In this document: piece after piece, positions 9,482 through 18,156 of the stretch
Numbering within the stretch: the stretch's first letter is position 1
Layout of the letters: each line of letters opens with the position of its first letter
Assembly: GCA_023458375.1 (NCBI GenBank)
Contig: JAEWZT010000002.1
Location: 1 to 64,000 of the forward strand
DNA: 64,000 nt
Direction: 5' to 3'
Source of the DNA: Bacillota bacterium
Lineage (GTDB): Bacteria > Bacillota > Clostridia > Christensenellales > CAG-314
Program-made: the position numbers and the translations under genes
Notes under the pieces: model-generated
Told to the model about the DNA's origin: nothing
Database searches by the model: none
Seen by the model: the letters and a program-made list of their open reading frames with translations, nothing else

Positions 9482-9907
9482 TCAGCTAAACTTTTTAATG
9501 GCTTCCTGCACCAGCCGCATGTCGCATTTGCCCGCGTAGTTCATTTTAAAGTGGCGCATGACCGAAGGTATGCTCTTGTCTTCAAGTTCGCTTATAATTT
9601 TTTCAATTTCATTTTCTGTCAGCATTTTAGGCAAAAACTGCTTGATAAACTCTATCTGCCCCAAAATAAGGTTTGCCCTTTCAGAGTTTTTGACTTTGAG
9701 GTAGTTATCCCTTTCCTCTTCAAGCTCTTTTTGAGTTTTAATCAGAATGGAAACTATGTCACTGTCGGTAAGCTCTTTGCTTTGCGTGCGCAACGCTATT
9801 TCCGCCAGCTTAATTTTGTTAAGCACGACGCTGGAAATATTGCGGACATTTTCGTTTTTTTCTTTCAGGGCGGCAACGCTTGCCTTTTTGATTTGTTCAA
9901 CAATCAT
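9482..9907 (-). CDS. yqeY: YqeY/GatB-like domain protein
   Basis: The 141-residue protein matches the YqeY family. It is mostly helical, with the tRNA-amidotransferase tail-like region (QKELEEERDNYLK, EIEFIKQFLPKMLTE-type segment) and a C-terminal KMNYAGKCDMRLVQEAI segment. YqeY proteins resemble the C-terminal domain of GatB and are thought to be linked to tRNA, but their role is unproven. The ATG overlaps the stop of the upstream SMC-like gene (ATGA), and the AGGAGG site lies inside that gene, so the two are translationally coupled. The C-terminus is a little diverged from the canonical family. Confidence 0.85.
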   Translation of the reverse strand: MIVEQIKKASVAALKEKNENVRNISSVVLNKIKLAEIALRTQSKELTDSDIVSILIKTQKELEEERDNYLKVKNSERANLILGQIEFIKQFLPKMLTENEIEKIISELEDKSIPSVMRHFKMNYAGKCDMRLVQEAIKKFS

Positions 9908-12900
9908 ACCTTTACCTCCTTAACTTTGCTGTAATTATAGCCCGATACAAAATAAAAATCGTTAATTTTGGAAAGCGATTCTTCCAGCACCGCTTTGTCG
10001 CATTCCAGCTTTTCGTCTATCACCATCCACTCGCCTTTAACTTCGGTAACGGCGGGCACCGCCATTTCAAGCGCCACGTAGGCAAGCACCTGCTCGTTTT
10101 GCGACAGCGCCGACGGTTCCGTCCTGCGTTTATTTTTGTAATAAACAAGCCCGTCGTTAAATCCCAGCGAAAGCGAAGCTTCCATGACGGATAAATAAAG
10201 CGAAGCCTGCCGAACAAAAGAACGTATTTTGTCCTTTATGATGACTTCAATTATCCTGTTGTTTTGCAAAGAATCTTCTAAGGTATTTATCGCGCTTAGT
10301 GATTCGCCGGCACTTTCCAGCTGGCTTTTAACCTTGTTGGAATCTAAGTAGCGCGAAAGTATATCGCTGTAAGCAACGGATAAAGCATCGGCTTCTTTTT
10401 TAAGCTTTTCCCTTTGCGCGTCAAGGGCGTCGTAAAGACGGGAAATGTCTTTTTCCTCTTCCCGCGCGGGCGCGCCTGAAAGTATGGCGTCAATACTTTG
10501 CATTTTTTCAATTAACTGCGCCCTTTCGGCATAGTATTTTTCAATTTCCTGCTTTACCACGGGCACTTCTTTGGGTGAAATCTTTAACAGCGTTTGGGCG
10601 TATTGCGGTTTTACGTCCTTTTCTTTAAAGGCAAGCTTTAATTCCTGCTTTAAGCCCTTTAATTCCTCTTTCTTTTGCGCGACCGTCCAGTCAAGTTTAG
10701 AAAGCGCAAGCCTCCTTTCAAAAAGCTCGCTTTCTCTGCCGCTTTTGCTTTGGGCAAGCATTACTTCTTCCGCCTCAATGTCCGACTGCATCGTCTTGAC
10801 TTCTTCAAAGGCGCTTTCAATATCTCCGCCCGCTATTTGCGATGCCCTCGCCCTTGCCAAAGTCATTTCCTTTTGATTAAGCTTGATTGTCTTTGACGTT
10901 TCGGTAATAACTTCCTGTATTTGATATATTTTTAGTTCAAGCTCGTCAATTCTTTCCTGCGTCGCCTTGTGTTTTTCGTAAAGGGCGGAAAGGCGCGTTA
11001 GCGCGTCGCTTAATTCGTTTTTGCCCTGTTCGCTTGCGCCCGTTAAAATGTCAACTGCGCTGTCTCCCGACAAAGCCTCCTGCGTGGAGGACAAATTGGC
11101 GTGCCTGCTTTCAAGCTCCGCCATTTTTAAACGTAAACTATCCACATAACGTTTAAGCTCGGCAACCTGCGTTTCGCCCGCAACTTTTTCCTGCTGCACG
11201 TCCAAAAGATATTTTGTGCCCTTATCCGCTTCAAGCGCCCGCAAATAATTGAAAACGCTTTCGTTGCTGTTTTCTGCGACAAGCTGGTTATACCGCGCGA
11301 TTATATTTTCCTTTTGTTTGTTAAGCCCCTCAATTTCCGCGTCGTTGATTTCAGCGTGGCGTTTTATTTCCTCAATTTGCCCCTCTACGCGCTTAACGTC
11401 GCCCTGCAAGCTCATTTTGTCTTTAATTCTTTTAGCGTAGTCGTCTTCAAGGGAACGTATTTCGTCGTCTTCTAGCAAAGCGTCAACGGCGTAAACCGAA
11501 GTGGCGTCGGAAACCATTTTTTGGGTGTTAAGCAGCACTTCGCGCTTAAATTCCTCCCCCTTTTTGTAGCGCGCCTTTGCAAGCTGGGCGGAGAGAGTAT
11601 CGCAAGACTGCTCTATTTGAAGAAGTGTGTAGCTGAACTCTTCAAGCCCGCGCGTAAGGTTACGCTCCTTTTGCTTTAAAGAGGCGTTTATCATTTCAAG
11701 CTTTTTGATTTTGTTATTTACAACCTGCATAATCACGTCGCGCGCCTTTAAGGGGGCTACGGTGGCATCAAGGGCTAAAATATTTTTAAACTGCTTGCTG
11801 GAAGCCGCAAGGGAGCTTTCTTTTTGGGAAATTTGCCCCTCTTTGACTATAATTTCTCCGCGTATCTTTTCTATCTGCGCTTCAATCTCGTCAAGCTTGA
11901 CAGAAATTTTAAGCGCCTCAACCATTTCAGACGCGGAACGGTTGGATAAATTGATTTGCTGCGACTCTTCTTTGAGTTCTTTTATCGTCGCTTCAACGTT
12001 TGAAAGGATATTTTTAAGCTCAAGCTTTGACGAATTATGCTTGTCAAGCTGCATTTGCAGCCGCCTCAAACTTTCTTCAAGGTCTTGGTTTTCGGCGTTT
12101 AGCGCTTCAACCCTTTCAAGCTGTTCTTTAATTATTTCAACCTTTGTGCGCGTTGCCGCCGCCTCTTCAAGCTGCTTATGTTTTCCCTCTATTTGAAGCT
12201 GAATTTCCTTTAATTCCTCGTTATACCAGTCAATTTCTTTAACAAGGTTAAAACGCTTTTCCTCTTCCTGCGCAATCTCGCGCTGAACTTCCTCAACGCG
12301 CGTAAGCTGGGGAACGACGCGCTCAATGCTGGCATATTTGCTTATTATGTCCTGTTTTTCTTCTATTTCCGCCTTTTTAGCTATTAAATCTTGGTAGCGC
12401 GCCCTTGTTTGCTCCCCTTCAAGCCTTGCCTTGTTTAAAAGGGGGTCGTTAAGCTTTATTTTTAGCTGCGCCTGCTGCTGCTCCAACTCTATTAAACGCT
12501 TTTGCCTTTCGGCAAGGGAAGCCGCCGCGCTTTCAACCTCTTCCTTTGTCACAAAAGCGGCTTGCGACATAAGCTGCTTTGCCCTTTCCTTTGCCTGACG
12601 GCTCCTGTCAAGGGTGTCTAAATAAGCTTTGTTTACCTTGCCCGTAACGTCGTAAAGCTTTTGCACCTGCCCGAAAACGCGCAAATCGTGCTTTTCACAA
12701 AAGCGGCGGAACTGGCTTGCGCCTGCGTAGCAATCGCGTATGACGTCTTTTATGTCGCCTTTGATTTTGTCTTTAAAAAAATCGGTAACGCCGTCGTCCT
12801 TTGCAAGCACTTTTTTAGGTTCGCCGAAGGGCGCTAAAACGGTAGAAATACCTTCCTTAGAAAAAATACGGTTAATAGTATAGCCTTGGTCAAGCAGCAA

Positions 12901-13083
12901 AAAATCAACGCTTATGTCAACGGGTTCGCTAAACCGCGTTACCAAAAAAGCCGCCTCAATGAGGCGTTGCAGCCTTGCGCCCCTGGAAAAATATATCTTG
13001 CCCGAATCTTTTACTTCCCCGAAAGAAAAGGTTATGGATTCGTTATTGACTGTATTAGTGGTAGAAACTTTTAGCAGTTTCAT
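9904..13083 (-). CDS. SMC/Rad50-like long coiled-coil protein with degenerate P-loop
   Basis: The 1059-residue protein starts at the ATG at 13083, preceded by GGGAGG at six bases; a longer frame to 13233 covers its promoter. The N-terminus (MKLLKVSTTNTVNNE) resembles SMC-type ATPases, but where a Walker A loop is expected it has YFSRGARLQRLIEAAFLV, with no GK[ST]. Residues about 170-930 are almost entirely heptad-rich coiled coil. The C-terminus has an ABC-signature-like SALSQNEQVLAYVALE and a Walker-B-like GEWMVIDEKLE. I read it as an SMC/Rad50 relative whose ATP-binding loop is changed or lost. It is co-transcribed with yqeY. A chromosome or DNA-repair role is inferred only from fold resemblance. 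A purely structural role is possible. Confidence 0.75.
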   Translation of the reverse strand: MKLLKVSTTNTVNNESITFSFGEVKDSGKIYFSRGARLQRLIEAAFLVTRFSEPVDISVDFLLLDQGYTINRIFSKEGISTVLAPFGEPKKVLAKDDGVTDFFKDKIKGDIKDVIRDCYAGASQFRRFCEKHDLRVFGQVQKLYDVTGKVNKAYLDTLDRSRQAKERAKQLMSQAAFVTKEEVESAAASLAERQKRLIELEQQQAQLKIKLNDPLLNKARLEGEQTRARYQDLIAKKAEIEEKQDIISKYASIERVVPQLTRVEEVQREIAQEEEKRFNLVKEIDWYNEELKEIQLQIEGKHKQLEEAAATRTKVEIIKEQLERVEALNAENQDLEESLRRLQMQLDKHNSSKLELKNILSNVEATIKELKEESQQINLSNRSASEMVEALKISVKLDEIEAQIEKIRGEIIVKEGQISQKESSLAASSKQFKNILALDATVAPLKARDVIMQVVNNKIKKLEMINASLKQKERNLTRGLEEFSYTLLQIEQSCDTLSAQLAKARYKKGEEFKREVLLNTQKMVSDATSVYAVDALLEDDEIRSLEDDYAKRIKDKMSLQGDVKRVEGQIEEIKRHAEINDAEIEGLNKQKENIIARYNQLVAENSNESVFNYLRALEADKGTKYLLDVQQEKVAGETQVAELKRYVDSLRLKMAELESRHANLSSTQEALSGDSAVDILTGASEQGKNELSDALTRLSALYEKHKATQERIDELELKIYQIQEVITETSKTIKLNQKEMTLARARASQIAGGDIESAFEEVKTMQSDIEAEEVMLAQSKSGRESELFERRLALSKLDWTVAQKKEELKGLKQELKLAFKEKDVKPQYAQTLLKISPKEVPVVKQEIEKYYAERAQLIEKMQSIDAILSGAPAREEEKDISRLYDALDAQREKLKKEADALSVAYSDILSRYLDSNKVKSQLESAGESLSAINTLEDSLQNNRIIEVIIKDKIRSFVRQASLYLSVMEASLSLGFNDGLVYYKNKRRTEPSALSQNEQVLAYVALEMAVPAVTEVKGEWMVIDEKLECDKAVLEESLSKINDFYFVSGYNYSKVKEVKV

Positions 13084-13204
13084 CAAAACCTCCCTAGCAA
13101 AAAGGGTCTTTGTTTTTAAGCCCCCGCGGTTTTTAAGTTTATATTCTTGTAAAAAGACCGCCGTTATGTTAAACTTGTTTATACGCGGATTATAATTACA
13201 TCTC

Positions 13205-13233
13205 ATTATAATATTAAACGCTGAAAATATCAA
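13205..13233 (-). promoter_or_regulatory. Promoter of SMC-like gene and yqeY
   Basis: On the minus strand TTGATA (plus 13228-13233) and TATAAT (plus 13205-13210) are separated by 17 bases. It lies about 120 bases before the chosen start. Confidence 0.65.
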
Positions 13234-13262
13234 GGTATTTTATTAATTCGCGTTATGCGCTT

Positions 13263-13350
13263 AACGGGCGGAAAAACGCTTGCTTTTTGCATAAACACCA
13301 AAGCGGCGCAGAGGCTACGCACGTGAAAAGGGTATAAAACCTAGCCCGTT
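13263..13350 (+). ncRNA. Possible structured RNA or leader element
   Basis: AACGGGC (13263-13269) pairs with GCCCGTT (13344-13350), enclosing smaller pairings CGCTT/AAGCG, GCG/CGC and AGG/CCT. It could be a multi-branch RNA between the divergent SMC-like and dnaD genes. I recognise no known riboswitch consensus and see no clear dedicated promoter. The surrounding 13234-13590 shows no gene. Confidence is low because short pairings occur by chance. Confidence 0.25.
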
Positions 13351-13590
13351 GAAATCAAAAGGGCAGGGAAAGGGCGATTTGTAAGTAAGCGTTATATAAT
13401 GAAAGGGCAATGCCGAATATTAAGGCGCTTTAAATTGAAAAAACCCGCCTTGAACGATTCTTTGAGCAAACAACAGCCGCCAAACAAACTGCCGCCGTTA
13501 TGCGAGCGGCGCGCTTAGCATAAACCGTGCCGTAAAAAAGCAAAGTATTGAAGTGCAACCGCAATCATAAGCGGATACATAGGAGGAAAA

Positions 13591-15033
13591 ATGGCTTTTT
13601 GCACCCATTCCCAGGAGAAAAGCGACGTCAGCTTTACCGTTTTGGATAATATCTTTATCACGCAGTTTATGCCCCTTTCGGACGACCGCTGCGTGCAGGT
13701 ATACGTTTACGGGCTTTTCCTTTGCGGCGCGCATCAAAACGAAAATACATTAGATACCATGTGCCGCGCTTTGGATATGACGCAAGAGGATATTTTGACG
13801 GCTTTTGGCTACTGGGAAGAATTGGGGCTTGTCCACATACATAAAAGCGACGAAATAAAGGTCGTTTATTTGCCCGTCCGCGCCGACAGGACGATACTCA
13901 AAAAAATCAAAAGCAGCAAGTATCACGAGTTTTGCCGCGAGATACAGGCGGTAATAAGCGGCAGAATGATTTCCACCAATGAGTTCAACGAGTATTTTTA
14001 TTTTTTGGAAACAACTCTTTTTCAGCCTGAGGCGCTTACGGCGGTAGCGGCTTATTGCGTGGAAATGAAAGGCGACAATATCAATTATCCTTACATTTTA
14101 AAAATCGCCCGCGACTTTAACATGCAGCACCTTGTTACGGTTGAAGCCGTAAAGGAAAAACTCAGCCAGCGCTCGCGTTACGGCGAGGACTTAAAACTTG
14201 TTTTATCTGCTTTAAAGCTTAAACGCGCGGCGGAATACTACGACAGGGAAGTGTATGAGCGCTGGATTAAAGACTATAACTTCACCTTAGACGTAATTAT
14301 TAAAGTGGCAAAGGGCGTTAAGGCGGGCGGGGTCAATAAGCTGAATTCCCTGCTGGAAGAATACTATAAGCAAAATCTGCTTTCCATTAAGGAAATTGAG
14401 CAATACCAAAAGACAAAGGAAGAGCTTTTTGACGCGGCAAAAGAAATAAACAAGCAGCTTGGGGTATATTATCAGTCGCTTGAAGCGGAAATTGCCGAAT
14501 ATATCTTGCCTTGGACGACAAAAGGCTACGAAAAACAGACGCTGTTAATTATCGCGCGCTACTGCTTTAAAAACAACGTTCGGGCGCTTGACGGCATGAA
14601 CAGGACGGTGGAACGTTTTTACAAGCTGGGGCTTACTGATGTAAACGGCATAAACCAATACATAGGTCAGATTTTAGAAAGAGATAAAGAAATAAAAAAA
14701 CTGCTTGAAGCGCTGGGGCTGCTGCGCAACGTAAACGTTTCCGACAGAAATTCCTACAAACTGTGGAAAGAGGAATGGGACATTTCTGACGAACTGCTTT
14801 TTTACGGCGCCGCTCTTTCGGCGGGAGCTAACAACTCCATGGCATACCTGAACAAACTTTTGTCAAATTGGCGGCAAAAAGAAATAAAAAGCGTTGAGGA
14901 AGCTAAAAAGCAAAGCTTTTCTCCCGCCAGCGCCGCACAGCCGCCGAACGTTTTTAAAGATTTTTCTCAAAGGGATTATTCCGAAGAAGATTTGCGCGCC
15001 CTCTTTGATGACATAGGCGACGCGGAGGTGTAA
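13591..15033 (+). CDS. DnaD/DnaB-type replication initiation protein
   Basis: The 480-residue protein has an N-terminal winged-helix-like region (residues about 1-110) and two helical DnaD-type regions. The C-terminal one contains YLNKLLSNWRQKEIKSVEEA, the conserved pattern of the DnaD/DnaB_2 family. In Bacillota such proteins bring the replicative helicase to the origin or to stalled forks. It ends two bases before the DnaI-like ATPase gene, which makes a helicase-loading role likely. The start follows AGGAGG at 13582-13587. Whether it corresponds to DnaB or DnaD of Bacillus cannot be settled from length alone. Confidence 0.85.
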   Translation: MAFCTHSQEKSDVSFTVLDNIFITQFMPLSDDRCVQVYVYGLFLCGAHQNENTLDTMCRALDMTQEDILTAFGYWEELGLVHIHKSDEIKVVYLPVRADRTILKKIKSSKYHEFCREIQAVISGRMISTNEFNEYFYFLETTLFQPEALTAVAAYCVEMKGDNINYPYILKIARDFNMQHLVTVEAVKEKLSQRSRYGEDLKLVLSALKLKRAAEYYDREVYERWIKDYNFTLDVIIKVAKGVKAGGVNKLNSLLEEYYKQNLLSIKEIEQYQKTKEELFDAAKEINKQLGVYYQSLEAEIAEYILPWTTKGYEKQTLLIIARYCFKNNVRALDGMNRTVERFYKLGLTDVNGINQYIGQILERDKEIKKLLEALGLLRNVNVSDRNSYKLWKEEWDISDELLFYGAALSAGANNSMAYLNKLLSNWRQKEIKSVEEAKKQSFSPASAAQPPNVFKDFSQRDYSEEDLRALFDDIGDAEV

Positions 15034-15035
15034 AA

Positions 15036-15938
15036 ATGAATTACGCTTTGACAAAGGCAAAAAACGTAATAGCGAGGCGGAAAAACGACGCGGAATACAA
15101 GGCGGAGCTTGTTAAAGCAAAGCTTTTGGAAATCCCGCGCTACGCCGCGCTTGACGACGAGGTAAGAGCGCAGATTTTGCAGGCTGCAAAAAGCGCAGGC
15201 ACACCATTTGAAAAAGAGCAAAGGGAAAAGCTTGCCCTGCTAAGGGAAAAAGCGGAAAAAGCGGCGGCGGAACTGGGGTATTCTAAGGACAAATTGACGC
15301 CTTCGTATACTTGTAAAATCTGTTCCGACAGCGGTTACATTAAGGGTGAAAAGTGCGTCTGCCTTAAAGAGCAGCTGCGCATTGTGCTTTTTGGGCAAGG
15401 GGGCGCAAACAACCAAGCCACCTTTGAAAAAAGCCAAGACGCTCTTAACGAAACGGTGTATTCAAAGGCAAAGCAATGGTGTGGCGCTTATCCCGCCGTA
15501 ACAAAGCACAATATTTTAATTGAGGGCAAAACTGGCGTGGGAAAAACCTACCTTTCCCATTGTATCGCCAACGCGCTAAGCGACAAGGGCGTTTCGCTTT
15601 TGGTTTTGGACGCATACGATTTGAACCAGAAATTTTTATACTTGCACCTTGCCTCCCCCGAAGAAAAAGCCATGCTTTCAGAAAGCTTATTTGACGTTCC
15701 TCTTTTAATCATCGACGATTTGGGCACCGAGCCGATACTTAAAAACGTAACGGAGGAGTATTTATTTTCGCTGCTTAATTACAGAAAAAACAAGGCGCTT
15801 GACACCGTTGTAAGCACCAATCTGCTTTTAACTCAGCTAAAAGAAAGATACAGCGAACGCACCCTAGCGCGCGTTGCCGACAAAAACGGAACGCTGTTGT
15901 TCAGCCTTAAAGGCGAGGACAGGCGGCTTAGCAAATAA
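15036..15938 (+). CDS. dnaI: DnaI/DnaC-like helicase loader ATPase
   Basis: The 300-residue AAA+ protein has a Walker A GKTGVGKT at 164-171 and a Walker B LLIIDDL at 223-229. A zinc-cluster-like set C93, C96, C107, C109 precedes the ATPase domain, as in DnaI. The region after Walker B ends with STNLLLTQLKERYSERTLAR, the sensor 2/arginine segment of DnaC-type loaders. It should load the replicative helicase onto DNA together with the preceding DnaD-type protein, whose stop codon lies two bases upstream. The GGAGGTG site lies within the end of that gene, implying coupled translation. Confidence 0.93.
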   Translation: MNYALTKAKNVIARRKNDAEYKAELVKAKLLEIPRYAALDDEVRAQILQAAKSAGTPFEKEQREKLALLREKAEKAAAELGYSKDKLTPSYTCKICSDSGYIKGEKCVCLKEQLRIVLFGQGGANNQATFEKSQDALNETVYSKAKQWCGAYPAVTKHNILIEGKTGVGKTYLSHCIANALSDKGVSLLVLDAYDLNQKFLYLHLASPEEKAMLSESLFDVPLLIIDDLGTEPILKNVTEEYLFSLLNYRKNKALDTVVSTNLLLTQLKERYSERTLARVADKNGTLLFSLKGEDRRLSK

Positions 15939-16090
15939 TTTTGCGCAAGTTTTTGCCTAAGTTTTGAACAGAATAAATACTCAAAACAGTTTTTAGAAAG
16001 AAACGCTTTTATACCTAAACGACTAATTCATTACCCGCAAGCCGCTGTTATTACGGCGCGCGTGAAAAAACTAAAAACTATAATTAAAAA

Positions 16091-16120
16091 AGCCTCTTTA
16101 CTTTTAAGGGGCTAATTTTT
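16091..16120. terminator. Terminator between dnaI and convergent yhaN-like gene
   Basis: AGCCTCTT (16091-16098) pairs with AAGGGGCT (16106-16113) with one wobble, followed by AATTTTTT. It can serve dnaI on the plus strand and may act for the minus-strand operon. Confidence 0.7.
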
Positions 16121-16188
16121 TGGTTTAGTTTTAGTTTTTATTAGCACTTTTAAGGATTTGAAGTTTTTACTTAATAAAGCAAGATAAA

Positions 16189-18156
16189 TTATATAATTCT
16201 GCTTGTATGGCAGGTAAAATAAATGATTTGGTATTCTTTGGCAAGGTTTTTAACGAGTTCTTTTGCGAGGAGCATGTTGCCGTCGTCAAAATTAACAAAA
16301 GGGTCGTCTAAAATGAGCAGTTTTTCTCCCCCTTCGTCCCTTGACAGCGCCTGCGCAAGCGATAATCGGCAGCAAAAATCTGCTAAATCCAAGTAGCCTT
16401 GGCTTAAATGTTCGCCGCTTTGGATTTTACCTCCCTGCGTCAGCTTAATTTCCAGTTCTTTATCAAGCGAAAGCTCTAAGGGGTTGCGGAAATATTTTAC
16501 ATATTTTTTAAAACTTTCATTCATCTGCGGAAGATACGCCCTCTTTAAGTTTTCACGCGCTTTATCCAAAAAAAACATGGCGCTTTTGACAGCTTCATAT
16601 TCTTTTTTGTATTCAGCGAGTTTTTCCTTGGCTTCCTTTAAGCTTAAAAGAATGTCGCCCTCCCTTTGGGCGTTTTGTCTTTCGCTTTCAAGCTGTCTTT
16701 CAAGGCTGTTATAGTCGCTGAGCAATTTTCTTTCTTCCTGCTTCTTATCCGCCTTTGCCATTTCTAAATCCTTTGCGGTAAAAGAATTGGGTTTAAAGGA
16801 TGCGTCAAAATCGGGGTTGTTTACAATTGACTGCATGTTTTCCCGCTTTTGAGCAAGCACAATTTCTCTTTCTCTATACCTTTCGGCAGCTTGCCAAAGC
16901 AGCGTCAAATCGCCGTATCTTAACTCTATTTCCCTTAACTCCTCTTTGATTTGCAGCATTTGGCTTTCATAGGAATCTTTTGCTTCGCCCGCTGCCCCGC
17001 CCTGTGTTTTAAGGGAAATTTTATAAAAAATATACCGAAAAGCGCCCGTTAACAGCGCGATAAATCCCAAAACAAGCAGCGCCGCCCCCAACGCGGCGTT
17101 GCCGCTTATCGTAAACACTCCTCCAAAAATCAAAATTACCGAAAGCGCCCACATCGGCAGACATAGCGCCATAGTCTTTTTTTGCGCCGACTTATTTTGC
17201 TGATTTGTATAAGAAGAAGTTTCTTCCTTTTCCTTTTCTTTGCCCTTTAATTCCTCAAAGGCGTTTTTTAAATAGCGCACCCTGTCAATCAGTTTAGCTA
17301 CATCTTCGGGCGAACCGTGGTTTTTCAAAAACTTCTCTTGCAAACTTTTAATTTCTTCGCACTCTCTTAAAAGCCTTTCGTAGTCCTCTTTAAGACATTT
17401 TTTGTGTTCCGTCAAGTTGATTTCGGAAATTTTTTCTTCAAGCGTTTTAATTTCTTTTGCCGCCGCTTGAAGCCTTTGCTCAATTTCCCTTTGCGAGAAA
17501 GAAATAGAAAGAGTTTTCGCCTTGCTTTCCCTGCTTTGCACCAGCTCCCCCTCTAAACGAAAAATTTCTCCCTCTTGGCTGAATATTTTTCCGCCCTTTC
17601 CCTTTTCAAGCTTATATTCGCGCCTTTTGGCGTCTAAAAGCCTTAAAGCGTCCTCGCAGGAAAACTTGTCCTCCCGCTGTTCAATTAAAGAGGAGAGCCG
17701 CGCCGTTATGCTGTCATTTACCCTTCTGTCAACTTCTTTTTGAGGCAGATACACGCTTTTTTCAAAGCCCCCGCCGTCAAGACGGAAAATTTCTTCGCCT
17801 ATTTTGGCGGAGTAGTCGTTTGAAAGAGCGCCGCCGCAATACAACTTAAAATCTTCTTTTCCGTTTTTATTTACGTCAAAAAAACGCTCTATGCGGTATT
17901 GCCTGCCATCCTTTTCAAAAGTTAAACTGCCCCCCAACGCCCCGCCCTCAAAAGGCTTATATTTTAAATAGCTGTTTTCCTCAATTTTTCCGCTGCGCGT
18001 GTTTTCTAAGCCGTAAAACATTGCCTTGATAAAAGCGGCAAGCGTGGTTTTCCCCTCGCCGTTGTCAAGAAAAACTGTGTTCAAACCCTTGCCGAAATCG
18101 TATGCTTTATTTTTCAGGCGGCCGAAACCCTCAACGTAAACGCTTATAATTCTCAT
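16189..18156 (-). CDS. YhaN/SbcC-like AAA ATPase with central membrane pair
   Basis: This 655-residue protein begins MRIISVYVEGFGRLKN, as in YhaN-type SbcC/Rad50 relatives. The P-loop is FLDNGEGKTTLAAF, with Leu in place of the usual first Gly, which is tolerated in this family. Coiled-coil arms flank two hydrophobic helices at about residues 330-375. The C-terminal half has a signature-like GEHLSQGYLDLADF and Walker B KLLILDDPFVNFDD. It should pair with the nuclease gene directly upstream, whose stop overlaps this ATG (ATGA). The pair probably processes DNA ends. Membrane attachment is a feature of YhaN-type proteins. The substrate is unknown. Confidence 0.88.
   Translation of the reverse strand: MRIISVYVEGFGRLKNKAYDFGKGLNTVFLDNGEGKTTLAAFIKAMFYGLENTRSGKIEENSYLKYKPFEGGALGGSLTFEKDGRQYRIERFFDVNKNGKEDFKLYCGGALSNDYSAKIGEEIFRLDGGGFEKSVYLPQKEVDRRVNDSITARLSSLIEQREDKFSCEDALRLLDAKRREYKLEKGKGGKIFSQEGEIFRLEGELVQSRESKAKTLSISFSQREIEQRLQAAAKEIKTLEEKISEINLTEHKKCLKEDYERLLRECEEIKSLQEKFLKNHGSPEDVAKLIDRVRYLKNAFEELKGKEKEKEETSSYTNQQNKSAQKKTMALCLPMWALSVILIFGGVFTISGNAALGAALLVLGFIALLTGAFRYIFYKISLKTQGGAAGEAKDSYESQMLQIKEELREIELRYGDLTLLWQAAERYREREIVLAQKRENMQSIVNNPDFDASFKPNSFTAKDLEMAKADKKQEERKLLSDYNSLERQLESERQNAQREGDILLSLKEAKEKLAEYKKEYEAVKSAMFFLDKARENLKRAYLPQMNESFKKYVKYFRNPLELSLDKELEIKLTQGGKIQSGEHLSQGYLDLADFCCRLSLAQALSRDEGGEKLLILDDPFVNFDDGNMLLAKELVKNLAKEYQIIYFTCHTSRII

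Noticed and set aside
11705..12196. 163-codon plus-strand serine/leucine-rich frame inside the SMC-like gene
   Set aside because: It is the antisense shadow of coiled-coil coding sequence; its composition reflects reversed Glu/Lys/Leu codons.
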